Source of the DNA: a virus
Length of the DNA: 41,981 bases
Strand: one strand, 5' to 3'
Virus record (IMG/VR): IMGVR_UViG_3300026097_000041
Coordinates: 1 to 41,981 of that record
The notes under the pieces are model-generated. The model was not told where the DNA came from, did no database searches, and saw only the letters and a program-made list of their open reading frames with translations. How positions within the stretch are numbered: the stretch's first letter is position 1; each line of letters opens with the position of its first letter. Below, one piece after another: positions 14,930-23,597 of the stretch. Position numbers and translations under genes: made by a program.

Positions 14930-15732
14930 ATTCTATCCTAGGCATTCCTAGAACAGCATCAACAGATGAAATAAAAAAAGCATACCGTAAAAAGGCAATG
15001 CAAAACCACCCTGACAGAGGCGGTGATGCTGAAGTGTTTAAGCGTATCAACGAAGCTTATGATACACTAAAAGACCCCCAGAAAAAAACTCAATACGATA
15101 ATCCACACGACCCAGGTTTTAGTTTTAGATCAGATAATTTTCAAAACGGTAATCCGTTTGCAGGATCACCTTTTGAGCATATGTTTCGGCAGCCAAGTCA
15201 TACTCCGAGAAATCGAGATATTGTATTAGAAGCAGTTATTGAATTAAAGGATGTATTGTTAGGCAAAGTCCTTGTTATGCAATACAGATTACAAACAGGT
15301 GAAATAGAAACCGTGACGGTAGAAGTGCCGCCTGGTGCAAAGACAGGTGACACAATTAATTATCAAGGGTTAGGTGACAAAGGACATCCGCGACTTCCTC
15401 GAGGCGATTTAAAAATAAGAATTAGAGTTAAGAAACATAAGATCTGGGCTCGAGAGGACAACAATTTAATTTTTAAAAAACATATAAATGTGTTTGACTT
15501 AATGCTAGGTTGTGTTATAATAATACAGACACTAGACAGCAAAAGCATAAGGCTAACTATACCCAAAGGCACAAAGCCAGGCGTAACATTCAGTATAAGT
15601 GGTTATGGAATTCCAGATCTACACACAAAACAACGAGGTAATGTATATGTTAAAATCGAAGCAGATATACCTTTAGTTGAAGATGAAGAAATAATAACCC
15701 AAATTCAAAACATAAGAAATAATCTATATTAA
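14920..15732 (+). CDS. dnaJ: DnaJ/CbpA-like J-domain co-chaperone
   Basis: A 270-residue class B J protein. The J domain (1-65) has the HPD motif in NHPDRGG and starts [16 protein letters not shown] short Gly/Phe-rich linker (about 66-95) follows, then the two C-terminal substrate-binding barrels ([29 protein letters not shown]). There is no zinc-finger region. It would deliver substrates to the host DnaK. No strong ribosome site is seen, and the start codon sits in a 12-bp stem, so translation is likely conditional. clpA follows. Confidence 0.9.
   Translation: MDYYSILGIPRTASTDEIKKAYRKKAMQNHPDRGGDAEVFKRINEAYDTLKDPQKKTQYDNPHDPGFSFRSDNFQNGNPFAGSPFEHMFRQPSHTPRNRDIVLEAVIELKDVLLGKVLVMQYRLQTGEIETVTVEVPPGAKTGDTINYQGLGDKGHPRLPRGDLKIRIRVKKHKIWAREDNNLIFKKHINVFDLMLGCVIIIQTLDSKSIRLTIPKGTKPGVTFSISGYGIPDLHTKQRGNVYVKIEADIPLVEDEEIITQIQNIRNNLY
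15494..15521 (+). promoter_or_regulatory. Host-type promoter TTGACT-16-TATAAT inside dnaJ
   Basis: TTGACT at 15494-15499, a 16-bp spacer and TATAAT at 15516-15521. It lies about 225 bases before clpA, inside dnaJ. It could express clpA independently of dnaJ. Confidence 0.55.
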
Positions 15733-15745
15733 AAAAGGATAAGAT

Positions 15746-17992
15746 ATGGTAGAACCATCAAAAGAACTACAACTAGTATTTGACAAAGCAATCAATGATG
15801 CAAAAAAATTGCAGCATGAGTATGTAACTGTCGAACATCTGGTGTATGCTATGCTTTGTGAAGAAAACTTCATTAACACAATGGGCGTGTTTGGAGCAGA
15901 CGTAGACTATATTAAAAATAATATTGAACATCATCTAAAAAATAATTGTGATGAAATTACCATTTCTGAAACAAAGTTCAAACCTCGTAAAACACAAACG
16001 GTAGAACGTGTACTTAATCGTGCATTTACACAAGTTCTCTTTGCAGGACGTCAACATATCGACTTGCCTGATGTTTTACTAAGTGTGTTAGGTGAAAAGA
16101 AAAGTATTGCTGTATACTATCTTGAAAAAGGCGGAATAGCAAAGGCCAAGTTTGCTGAATTTGTTAATGAAGAACTTGATGATGATCACATTCACGAAGA
16201 AGAAATTTCGACTGAAGCAAAGAAAGCACTACGTGCATTTACCGTTGATCTAAATGATCAAGTAAAACGAGGCAAAGTTGATCCTATTATTGGACGCTCA
16301 GAAGAATTAGAACGTGTTGCACTTGCTCTAGGACGGCGCTCAAAGAACAACGTGTTGCTAGTAGGTGATCCTGGTGTAGGTAAAACTGCTATTGCAGAAG
16401 GTCTTGCTTTTAATATCGAACAAGGACATGTCCCTGACTTCCTTAAAGAATACAAAGTATACAACTTAGACATCGGTAGTATGCTTGCTGGATCGAAATA
16501 TCGAGGCGACTTTGAAGAACGCTTTAAACTAGTACTACAGGCGCTTACAAAGCAAGGCAAAACAATTATGTTTGTTGATGAAGCACATATGATGAATGGT
16601 GCTGGCGCAGGCGGTAGTGGAAACTCAAACGATCTTGCTAACATGCTCAAGCCTGCACTTACCAAAGGTGATTTGAAAGTTGTTGCATCAACTACTTGGG
16701 AAGAATATCGTAAGTACTTTGAAAAGGATCGTGCTCTTATGCGTCGATTCCAACGTGTAACGGTAAGCGAACCTACACCAGAAGTAACTAAAGATATTTT
16801 ACGTGGTCTTAAAAAGTACTATGAAGATTATCATGGTACGGAAATTACAGAAGATGCTATCGAAGCGGCTGTAAAGCTTAGTGTAAAATATCAATCGGAC
16901 AAGAAACTTCCTGATAAAGCAATTGATTTGATTGATGTAGCATGTGCTCGTTTTAAACTTAAAGATGATCACGAAGGTGATAAGATTGTTGGTGAGGCAC
17001 AAGTTCAATTTGAACTTGCCAAAATGGTTAATATGCCTGCTGAACAAGTTGCTGAAAAAGAAAGCGAGAATTTAGCCAATCTTGAGAAGAATATTAAAAG
17101 TTCAGTATTCGGACAAGACGATGCTATTGAATCAATTGTTGACAAAATTCTCGTGTCGCAAGCAGGTCTTAAACCGGATGATAAGCCTATCGGTGCATTT
17201 GTGTTTATGGGCCCAACAGGTACCGGTAAAACAGAAACAGCTAAAGCACTTGCAAATAATCTAGGCGTAAAATTAGTAAGATTTGACATGTCAGAGTATA
17301 TGGAAAAGCATAGTGTTGCTAAACTAATTGGTTCGCCTCCGGGTTATGTAGGACATGAAGACAATGGCGGACAATTAATTACTAAACTACAAGAAAATCC
17401 AAACTGCGTATTGTTACTTGACGAGATCGAGAAAGCACACCCAGATGTTTCACAAATTTTATTGCAACTTATGGACAATGGTAAAGTAACAGGGTCTAAT
17501 GGTAAGGAAGCAGACGCTCGTAATTGTACACTAATCCTTACAACTAACTTAGGTGCTGCACAGGCAGAAAAAAGTTCAATTGGATTTAGTACAGAAGAAG
17601 ATAATACCTACGAAGATACTGAATTTAAGAAATTCTTTGCTCCAGAGTTCCGCAACAGACTTGATGGTGTAATTACGTTTGCTAAACTTGGTAAAGAAGT
17701 AATGATGAAAATTGTTGGTAAATTCTTGCTCGAGCTTAAAACAATGGTCAAAGACAAAAACATTGCTATCGATATTACTGACGAAGCACTTGACTACTTG
17801 GTAGATAAAGGATTTGATCCTAAAAATGGTGCTCGTCCGCTACAGCGTGTAATTGATAAAGAAATCAAGCGTCCATTAAGTCGTCAAATTTTGTTTGGAA
17901 CTCTTAAAGGCGGAGGTAGCGTAACTATTGATTTCCGAAACGAAGAAATTAAATTAGATGTAGTAACCGATGATCAAACTGAAACAGTTTGA
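15746..17992 (+). CDS. clpA: ClpA-type AAA+ unfoldase
   Basis: A 748-residue, full-length class I Clp/Hsp100 protein. An N-terminal double Clp repeat (about 1-145) is followed by two AAA modules with Walker A at 207-214 (GDPGVGKT) and 489-496 (GPTGTGKT). The long middle domain of ClpB is absent. The loop SIGF with I612-G613-F614 matches the tripeptide that docks ClpA on ClpP, so it can probably partner the host protease. No phage clpP was seen. It could redirect host proteolysis or unfold assembly intermediates. The next gene starts 23 bases before its stop. Confidence 0.92.
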   Translation: MVEPSKELQLVFDKAINDAKKLQHEYVTVEHLVYAMLCEENFINTMGVFGADVDYIKNNIEHHLKNNCDEITISETKFKPRKTQTVERVLNRAFTQVLFAGRQHIDLPDVLLSVLGEKKSIAVYYLEKGGIAKAKFAEFVNEELDDDHIHEEEISTEAKKALRAFTVDLNDQVKRGKVDPIIGRSEELERVALALGRRSKNNVLLVGDPGVGKTAIAEGLAFNIEQGHVPDFLKEYKVYNLDIGSMLAGSKYRGDFEERFKLVLQALTKQGKTIMFVDEAHMMNGAGAGGSGNSNDLANMLKPALTKGDLKVVASTTWEEYRKYFEKDRALMRRFQRVTVSEPTPEVTKDILRGLKKYYEDYHGTEITEDAIEAAVKLSVKYQSDKKLPDKAIDLIDVACARFKLKDDHEGDKIVGEAQVQFELAKMVNMPAEQVAEKESENLANLEKNIKSSVFGQDDAIESIVDKILVSQAGLKPDDKPIGAFVFMGPTGTGKTETAKALANNLGVKLVRFDMSEYMEKHSVAKLIGSPPGYVGHEDNGGQLITKLQENPNCVLLLDEIEKAHPDVSQILLQLMDNGKVTGSNGKEADARNCTLILTTNLGAAQAEKSSIGFSTEEDNTYEDTEFKKFFAPEFRNRLDGVITFAKLGKEVMMKIVGKFLLELKTMVKDKNIAIDITDEALDYLVDKGFDPKNGARPLQRVIDKEIKRPLSRQILFGTLKGGGSVTIDFRNEEIKLDVVTDDQTETV

Positions 17993-18668
17993 AACTAAGA
18001 AATTACATTATGGCAAGTACCTGTATAAACTGGCGCTTGCTAATCCATTTGCTCCTTGGTTCAGAACCGAGTTTCAAAAAGGCGGTGATTTAAAATTTCT
18101 TAAAACAAAAATTGATAATTATCAACTACTCTACGACCTAGGTAAGCCTTTGTATAAATCAGTGTACAGAACCGAATTACCTATTTCTGATAATGAGTTT
18201 TTAGATGCTAAAGATTTATACAAAGAGCTACTTAATGTATCTGATTATAAAATAAGAGTTGAGCGATGGTCAGGATTTTGCATTTATTCTAATGATAAAG
18301 ATTTTTTGTTAAACATAGCAAAATTAATGAGAGTAAGTGCAAGAGAGCTTTGGGAGCCAAAAACAGACACTATTGATCTTTTATTAAATGAAAAGAATAT
18401 TTTATTAGTAGATAAAATTCCTGAACATCCTATTAAGGTAACATTTAACTATAAAAAGATTGATCCTGCATTTAGTTCTTGGCTTTTGGCAAATAAAGAT
18501 AAAAGCACTGCTGGTGAAGTAACTATTTCAAACATATCTCACGGTTATGCTAGTGGAAATTATGTCTTTGTAAGAGACGAACGTGTGTTAACTATGATAC
18601 AAATGATTGTTGGACATAATATACAAAGAATAGAACGACTGGTCTACTCAGGTATTATTGATAAATAG
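17970..18668 (+). CDS. Hypothetical protein
   Basis: A 232-residue basic protein (MIKLKQFETKKLHYGKYLYKL...) rich in Lys, Leu and aromatics. No domain is recognised. It overlaps the end of clpA by 23 bases, so it is translationally coupled to it. Its last codons and stop (ATTGATAAATAG) contain the late box GATAAATA used, or at least available, for the following gene. Confidence 0.75.
   Translation: MIKLKQFETKKLHYGKYLYKLALANPFAPWFRTEFQKGGDLKFLKTKIDNYQLLYDLGKPLYKSVYRTELPISDNEFLDAKDLYKELLNVSDYKIRVERWSGFCIYSNDKDFLLNIAKLMRVSARELWEPKTDTIDLLLNEKNILLVDKIPEHPIKVTFNYKKIDPAFSSWLLANKDKSTAGEVTISNISHGYASGNYVFVRDERVLTMIQMIVGHNIQRIERLVYSGIIDK
18660..18667 (+). promoter_or_regulatory. Late-box-like GATAAATA overlapping a stop codon
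   Basis: GATAAATA lies in the final codons of the upstream gene and ends only 5 bases before the ATG at 18673. A transcript starting at the usual distance would be leaderless or nearly so. The match may be coincidental. Confidence 0.4.
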
Positions 18669-18672
18669 TTGT

Positions 18673-19014
18673 ATGCCAGCGAATAGTGAAATAATTTTAT
18701 CAAATCAACAACATCCAGGAGACAGCACCACTGAGGCTGTCACTGGAGAGAAGTTTAAAGGCGACGGCTACTACGGTCGCTCAGACGGTTTACATACTGT
18801 ACAATATTCCTACGACGGAGTAACAGGTACAATCAACATACAAGGAACACTAGCAATAGATCCTACAGAAGATGATTGGTTTGACGTACATACATATTCT
18901 GCAATAGAAGAAACTGCTAGTAAAATTGCAAGCTTTACAGGCAATTATGTTTGGATTAGAGCACAAGTAGTTTATACAGACGGCACAATAAATTCAGTCG
19001 TATTAAATCATTAA
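18673..19014 (+). CDS. Hypothetical, probable virion-associated protein
   Basis: A 113-residue protein, beta-rich (DGLHTVQYSYDGVTGTINIQ; NYVWIRAQVVYTDGTI), resembling small beta-sandwich structural proteins of phage particles. The ATG at 18673 is chosen; an upstream TTG at 18658 lies in the previous gene. It opens the head-type cluster. The function is unproven. Confidence 0.7.
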   Translation: MPANSEIILSNQQHPGDSTTEAVTGEKFKGDGYYGRSDGLHTVQYSYDGVTGTINIQGTLAIDPTEDDWFDVHTYSAIEETASKIASFTGNYVWIRAQVVYTDGTINSVVLNH

Positions 19015-19023
19015 GGTAGTACT

Positions 19024-19590
19024 ATGGAACACTTTGTAAGAATAGTAATGGAAAAACAAGAAGGCGCTCAGTTGTTAGACGAGAGTGTTTTTGCAGAACA
19101 AGAAATTTATGAAACTGAGCAGGGCGGCACGGTATTTCAAATACCTCTATCTCGTCAACTAGACGAATCTGAAGCAGACGAATATGCTCAACGTCTAGCA
19201 AATTATATGTTTGAACAAGGTTATGAAGACTTCGACATTGAAATTTCAACAGACGAGGACGTTGCTGAAGATGAAATTACTTACGAAGACGACGATGAAT
19301 TTTTTGAAGACTACGGTGTTATGTGGTTCAACGAGGATGATGATTTAGACGAAGCAGAGTATCAAGGACGTAAAGTTAAACTAGGCAAGCCTACACGCGG
19401 TGATGTTAAAAAGTTTAAAGTATATGTAAAGAATCCAAAGGGTAATGTAGTTAAAGTTAACTTCGGTGATCCTAATAGTAAGATTAAAAAATCTAATCCA
19501 GCACGTAGACGTTCATTCCGTGCTAGACACAACTGCGACAATCCTGGACCTCGTCATAAGGCAAGATTTTGGAGTTGTAGAAAATGGTGA
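19024..19590 (+). CDS. Probable head-cluster protein, acidic middle and basic Cys tail
   Basis: A 188-residue protein. The first 110 residues are strongly acidic (residues 73-115 are rich in Asp and Glu). The last 75 are basic (KLGKPTRGDVKKFKVYV...) and end in a tail with two cysteines, RRRSFRARHNC to RFWSCRKW. I recall this tail as a recurring module of head-associated proteins in T4-like marine phages. A scaffold or packaged role is inferred from that and from its neighbours. Confidence 0.7.
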   Translation: MEHFVRIVMEKQEGAQLLDESVFAEQEIYETEQGGTVFQIPLSRQLDESEADEYAQRLANYMFEQGYEDFDIEISTDEDVAEDEITYEDDDEFFEDYGVMWFNEDDDLDEAEYQGRKVKLGKPTRGDVKKFKVYVKNPKGNVVKVNFGDPNSKIKKSNPARRRSFRARHNCDNPGPRHKARFWSCRKW

Positions 19591-19907
19591 GATTAGTAGA
19601 ATTTGAAACAAAAGAAATGCCATTTGATGTAGTAGACGATGTTGCTATCTATATGCGCAACGATCCTATGATATACCGCAAGCAATTGTTTCCTGCTATT
19701 ATGCGTATGAAAAGTTCATACGATAAAGGCAAATCTCCAGATCCTGAAAAGTGTTTAGGCGAAGCATGTAATGCTGCAATGGAAAGTTATTGCGAAAAGT
19801 TTCAATTAGGTTCTCCACAAAATGTCTTTAAAAAAGGCGACAGAGAGTCTATAATAGATAAACTATTTGCAGAAGAATTAACACAGATTCGTAACGGAGC
19901 ATATTAA
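19584..19907 (+). CDS. Hypothetical protein
   Basis: A 107-residue helical protein (FETKEMPFDVVDDVAIYMRND...) with three cysteines. It overlaps both neighbours (7 bases upstream, 1 base downstream). No recognised domain. The position in the head-type cluster suggests an assembly role only. Confidence 0.7.
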   Translation: MVRLVEFETKEMPFDVVDDVAIYMRNDPMIYRKQLFPAIMRMKSSYDKGKSPDPEKCLGEACNAAMESYCEKFQLGSPQNVFKKGDRESIIDKLFAEELTQIRNGAY

Positions 19908-20998
19908 TGCGTTTTGGAGAGTTTCGTCAAGTATTAACAGAAGCAGCACAAAAAGGTCGTGAATACAATCACTTAGAAGACCTAGTATTTTTTCACGGTT
20001 CAGAAGGCGCTAATAAAGCGGCAGACGAACTAGAACGTCTAGGAACAGACACTAGCGATGTTGCTATTAAGTGGGATGGATATCCTACTATGTACTGGGG
20101 ACGCGAACCTAACGGACAATTTGTTCTTGTAGGCAAGAACGGATGGGGACGCAACAAGTCAACTAGTGCAAAAGACTTATATAAGTTTATTACAAGTACA
20201 GGCAAAGGCGAGGAATGGCGAGATCGTTTTGGAAAAGAAATGGCTGCTATTTTTAATCTTATGGAAGCAGCAACTCCTTCAGATTTCCGCGGCTATGTCT
20301 ACGGCGATCTACTATATCATCCTGGCAAACCATTTACAAGTTCAGGTGATAGTGTAGAGTTTACTCCAAATCTCGTCACATACACAGTCAAGAAGGAAAG
20401 CCAACTTGGCGGGCGCATAGCAGATTCAAAAGTTGGTGTAGTAGTTCATACAAAATATGACGAGTTTGGTAGTAAATCTGGTACACCTATAAGCGATGTA
20501 GAAGAATTAAATTCTAAAGATGTAGTCGTACTAGGACAAACTTATGTTGCACATCAACCTAAGGTTGATACGGCAGAAGTTAAAGAAATACGTGCATTAA
20601 ATTCAAAAGTTGGTCCTGCTATAGACAAGTTTTTAGCACCTGTTAAAGGTCTAAGCGACATGCACAACATTATATACACATACGTTAATCAAACAAGTCG
20701 AGCAAAACAGCTAGATAATTTAGAAAACGGGTTTTTTGACTGGCTAAGTAATAGTAAAGTAAGTGTAAACAAGCAAGCAAAGATCAAAGCAATGCACGAC
20801 GAAAATCCTCAAGCACTACCTGGAATATTTGCTCTTGTTAAAAAGATTATGACGGTTAAAGACCATATCATTGCACAATTAGATGATGCTGATGCAGATG
20901 TAAAACAATCAACATCGGGCGAAAAAGGCGGAGAAGGGTATGTTGCCCTTGGTAGTAAAACTAAACTAGTACCAAGAAGCAGATGGCAACCTAATTAG
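19907..20998 (+). CDS. Ligase-like covalent nucleotidyltransferase-fold protein, possible packaged protein
   Basis: A 363-residue protein of a family I recall as DUF6267-like in T4-type phages. AIKWDGYPTMYWG places K55-W-D-G58 like motif I (KxDG) of DNA and RNA ligases. GYVYGDLLY (129-137) resembles motif III and VGVVVHTKY (176-184) resembles motif IV. The N-terminus MRFGEFRQVLTEAA matches a T4 capsid-targeting peptide with a predicted gp21-type cut after LTE (residue 12). It may be carried in the head and injected. Ligase activity is not established. Confidence 0.7.
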   Translation: MRFGEFRQVLTEAAQKGREYNHLEDLVFFHGSEGANKAADELERLGTDTSDVAIKWDGYPTMYWGREPNGQFVLVGKNGWGRNKSTSAKDLYKFITSTGKGEEWRDRFGKEMAAIFNLMEAATPSDFRGYVYGDLLYHPGKPFTSSGDSVEFTPNLVTYTVKKESQLGGRIADSKVGVVVHTKYDEFGSKSGTPISDVEELNSKDVVVLGQTYVAHQPKVDTAEVKEIRALNSKVGPAIDKFLAPVKGLSDMHNIIYTYVNQTSRAKQLDNLENGFFDWLSNSKVSVNKQAKIKAMHDENPQALPGIFALVKKIMTVKDHIIAQLDDADADVKQSTSGEKGGEGYVALGSKTKLVPRSRWQPN

Positions 20999-21006
20999 GA
21001 TTAACG

Positions 21007-21825
21007 ATGTTTTTAAGAGAATTATTTGAAGCACCTGGAAAAACAGCAGTATTAGCATTTGGTAGATTAAATCCGCCAACTGTAGGACACGCAAAGCTAG
21101 TAGATAAACTTACTAGCATTAAAGGCGATCATTATCTCTTTTTATCACACACACAAAAGCCTAAAACTGATCCATTGGACTTTGCTACTAAAGCTAAGTT
21201 TGCAAAACAATTCTTTCCAAATGTTACCGTAGGCCATCAAGCAGTTCGTACCCCTGTGCAAGCATTAGAATTTTTACAATCACAAGGTTATACTGACGTT
21301 ATCTTTATTGCTGGTAGTGACAGAGTAGATGGTTTCCAAAAACTATTCGATACATACAACGGTAAAGCCGACAAAACAGGTAAAGTACCATTTAAATTTA
21401 ACTCGATTCGTGTAGTAAGTGCAGGCGAACGTGATCCAGACGCTGATGACGTAAGTGGAATGAGTGCATCAAAGATGCGAGCACTAGCAGCACAAGGCGA
21501 ATTAGAATCGTTTGCACAAGGTGTTCCAGACAAGAAACTAGCACAAACTATGTACGATGCTGTACGCAAAGGTATGGGTGTTAAAGATAATGTCGCAGCA
21601 GAAGATGCTAGTGGTGAAGAAGAAGATGAATTTCACCGTAAGCTAGATAAACTTGTACACAAAACTTTTGGTCACAGCAGTGATGAAAAGAAAAAGAAAA
21701 AAGCAAATGAAAAGGCTCCTCCAGGCAGAGAGAAGCAAGTCAAAGCACTAAAGAAAAAGTTTGATGATCCCAGTGCACCGTATGCTATTGCGTGGGCACA
21801 GCACAACAAGAAGAAAAAGAAGTAA
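21007..21825 (+). CDS. Cytidylyltransferase-fold nucleotidyltransferase with basic tail, possible packaged protein
   Basis: A 272-residue protein. The domain at 13-190 is NadD/PPAT-like: TVGH (25-28) is the nucleotide-binding (H/T)xGH motif and GMSASKMR (151-158) matches ISSTxxR. An acidic linker follows, then a very basic tail with EKQVKALKKKFDDPSAPYAI and a final KKKKK. The N-terminus MFLRELFEAPG resembles a capsid-targeting peptide cut after LFE. The substrate could be NMN, nicotinate mononucleotide or another nucleotide. It may act on pyridine nucleotides after injection; inference. Confidence 0.75.
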   Translation: MFLRELFEAPGKTAVLAFGRLNPPTVGHAKLVDKLTSIKGDHYLFLSHTQKPKTDPLDFATKAKFAKQFFPNVTVGHQAVRTPVQALEFLQSQGYTDVIFIAGSDRVDGFQKLFDTYNGKADKTGKVPFKFNSIRVVSAGERDPDADDVSGMSASKMRALAAQGELESFAQGVPDKKLAQTMYDAVRKGMGVKDNVAAEDASGEEEDEFHRKLDKLVHKTFGHSSDEKKKKKANEKAPPGREKQVKALKKKFDDPSAPYAIAWAQHNKKKKK

Positions 21826-22040
21826 TGGACGAACTTGAGTATATCAAAAAACTAGCAGGTGTAAACGAATTTAAAGGTTACACAGAGTATACTCTTGAAA
21901 ACATGAGTCAGACTGCTGACGCTATAAAGAAAAAAGAAAAAGCAAACAATATCAAGCCCGGTGATCCAGAATGGTTTGAACTATGGTTTAGTAAACCATA
22001 CATGACAGGGCATACTTTTAGAGGGCGTGGGAAAAAATAA
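21825..22040 (+). CDS. Small basic protein of the head-type cluster
   Basis: 71 residues from the ATG at 21825, which overlaps the upstream stop (TAATG). The segment KPGDPEWFELWFSKPYMTG looks like a conserved core, followed by FRGRGKK. The function is unknown. Confidence 0.7.
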   Translation: MDELEYIKKLAGVNEFKGYTEYTLENMSQTADAIKKKEKANNIKPGDPEWFELWFSKPYMTGHTFRGRGKK

Positions 22041-22249
22041 TGTTTAAACGTTTGAGAAGGGCATTAAATCCGTGGTATATCTTAGAAGTTACACATCGTG
22101 GATTAGAAAGACGCATAATTGTAAAAAATTTTAAAAAGAAAACACCTAAACTATTAAGTGGATACGATAGCGACGGTAATTGGTTTGAATTAAAATCTGA
22201 CACACCCATGGACTATTATATAGCAGAATACAAAGACGATCTAAAATGA
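22040..22249 (+). CDS. Small hypothetical protein
   Basis: A 69-residue protein, basic at the N-terminus (MFKRLRRALNPWYILEVTHRG). A predicted small beta-rich fold follows and the end is acidic. It shares overlaps with both neighbours (TAATG and ATGA). No family is recognised. Confidence 0.65.
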   Translation: MFKRLRRALNPWYILEVTHRGLERRIIVKNFKKKTPKLLSGYDSDGNWFELKSDTPMDYYIAEYKDDLK

Positions 22250-23301
22250 GAATTAGAGAAATAACAGAAGCTGTTGGACGTATTACTAAACAGAACCAAA
22301 CCGTTGATGTAGGACCTGACGAAATCAAAACACAGGCTAAAAAGTTTGGTAATAGTGTAGACCGAGATGGGCGCCCGCCTACACTAAGCAAGAAAGTAAA
22401 AGGCAAATCAACTAATGTGTTGTACAACCTAGGACTTGCTGAAGGTTACAAACTACAACTAGAGCGTGACCGAGAACTATTGGTATTAAACATTACTGAT
22501 ACAAAGACAGGCAAGCGTACAGAAGTGCGTGGCAAACCAGGTTACGAAACCAATTACGATCCCAACGATAGTTTGCACATACTATTAGACAAAGTAGGCA
22601 AGAGTGCTAATATTAGTGAACTAATGAACGGCGAAGTTGTAACTATTAATCCTAAACATCCAGATGCTGATCGTGCAAAAGCAGCAACAGACAAGGCTTA
22701 TAGCGAAGCATTTGATACTGATGTAGAATGGATCAAGGGTGCTGCACCACAGGGCGCTAGTGTGTTTGCTGCGAAGGTCGATGACGCTTATATTGAGATA
22801 ACTTACAAGCCAATGAACAAAGGCGTTTATATAAGTTTTACTCGTGGTGCAAGAATGAGTGTAACTGGCGAAGGTGGTCAGAACAAAATATTCGGTGCTG
22901 TTATCAATCATATTAAAAAATGGGTTGATGCTAACAACCCACAAGAAATATACTTTAGTGCATTTAAGCCTCGCACTGGAGCATTTGGATCTCAAGACAA
23001 TACAAGAAGCGGACTATATCGCAAAATGGTACAACGCTTTGCCAGTCAAAACGGTTATAACTACGATGTAGAAGACACTGGCAATGAAGATACTTTTATT
23101 CTTAAAAGACAAGGCGTAGAAGAAAACTTTGCTGATGGTAAGAAAAAAGGCAAAAGCAGACCCGGACGTTTTAAAAAAGCAGGCGTTAGTTGTAAAGGCA
23201 GTGTGACTAGTCTTCGTAAAAAAGCAAAGAACGCTAGCGGCGAAAGACAAAAAGGTTACCACTTTTGCGCCAACATGAAATCAGGCAGAAAGAAAAAATA
23301 A
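22246..23301 (+). CDS. Probable packaged head protein with Cys-bearing basic tail
   Basis: A 351-residue protein. The N-terminus MRIREITEAVG resembles a capsid-targeting peptide cut after ITE. Residues 160-290 form a mixed domain (FAAKVDDAYIEITYKPM; RSGLYRKMVQRFASQNGY) that is faintly acetyltransferase-like; I do not assign it. The last 55 residues are basic with GKSRPGRFKKAGVSCKGS and a second Cys in YHFCANMKSGRKKK, a tail module I recall from other T4-like marine phages. An enzymatic role is not shown. Confidence 0.7.
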   Translation: MRIREITEAVGRITKQNQTVDVGPDEIKTQAKKFGNSVDRDGRPPTLSKKVKGKSTNVLYNLGLAEGYKLQLERDRELLVLNITDTKTGKRTEVRGKPGYETNYDPNDSLHILLDKVGKSANISELMNGEVVTINPKHPDADRAKAATDKAYSEAFDTDVEWIKGAAPQGASVFAAKVDDAYIEITYKPMNKGVYISFTRGARMSVTGEGGQNKIFGAVINHIKKWVDANNPQEIYFSAFKPRTGAFGSQDNTRSGLYRKMVQRFASQNGYNYDVEDTGNEDTFILKRQGVEENFADGKKKGKSRPGRFKKAGVSCKGSVTSLRKKAKNASGERQKGYHFCANMKSGRKKK

Positions 23302-23405
23302 TGGACATTGAGTATTACGTAGAAAAGTATAAAGAACACGAAGCACAAAGACTAAGTACTAACGAACGTAATGCATTTTGGAGACAATACAATGAAAATA
23401 AGTGA
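23301..23405 (+). CDS. Very small hypothetical protein
   Basis: A 34-residue charged protein (MDIEYYVEKYKEHEAQRLS...). Its start overlaps the upstream stop (TAATG) and its end overlaps the next gene. Supported only by the junction pattern and by the absence of another gene in this stretch. Confidence 0.45.
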   Translation: MDIEYYVEKYKEHEAQRLSTNERNAFWRQYNENK

Positions 23406-23565
23406 ACTATGCGAAACAACAGCAGGGGCAGTAGCAGCCGTTGCAACTCCAGTAGGCGGTAATAAAATGCAAAAACGTAATCCAGACGGTACTGCTAAAA
23501 ATGCTCTCGACGGCGACACACTAATGGCTGGCAAAAAATCTAAAGCAAAAAAGAAAAAGGCATAA
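23392..23565 (+). CDS. Small basic prohead-core-like protein
   Basis: 57 residues when begun at the ATG at 23392, which has a GGAG 9 bases upstream. MKISELCETTAG is of the same style as the capsid-targeting N-termini in this cluster. The middle (GGNKMQKRNPDGTAKNALD) and the end (KKSKAKKKKA) are typical of small T4-like prohead core proteins. It probably binds DNA or scaffold. Confidence 0.65.
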   Translation: MKISELCETTAGAVAAVATPVGGNKMQKRNPDGTAKNALDGDTLMAGKKSKAKKKKA

Positions 23566-23568
23566 ATA
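23561..23568 (+). promoter_or_regulatory. Late-box-like CATAAATA
   Basis: CATAAATA matches NATAAATA and spans the stop of the small core-like gene, 29 bases before the ATG at 23598. TATAAT also occurs at 23572, without a good -35. Confidence 0.5.
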
Positions 23569-23597
23569 CACTATAATACGTATTATGGAGTTAATCA

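Noticed and set aside
16258-16665. Long minus-strand frame inside clpA
   Set aside because: It mirrors the clpA coding frame and has no start context or recognisable motif; an antisense shadow of biased codons.
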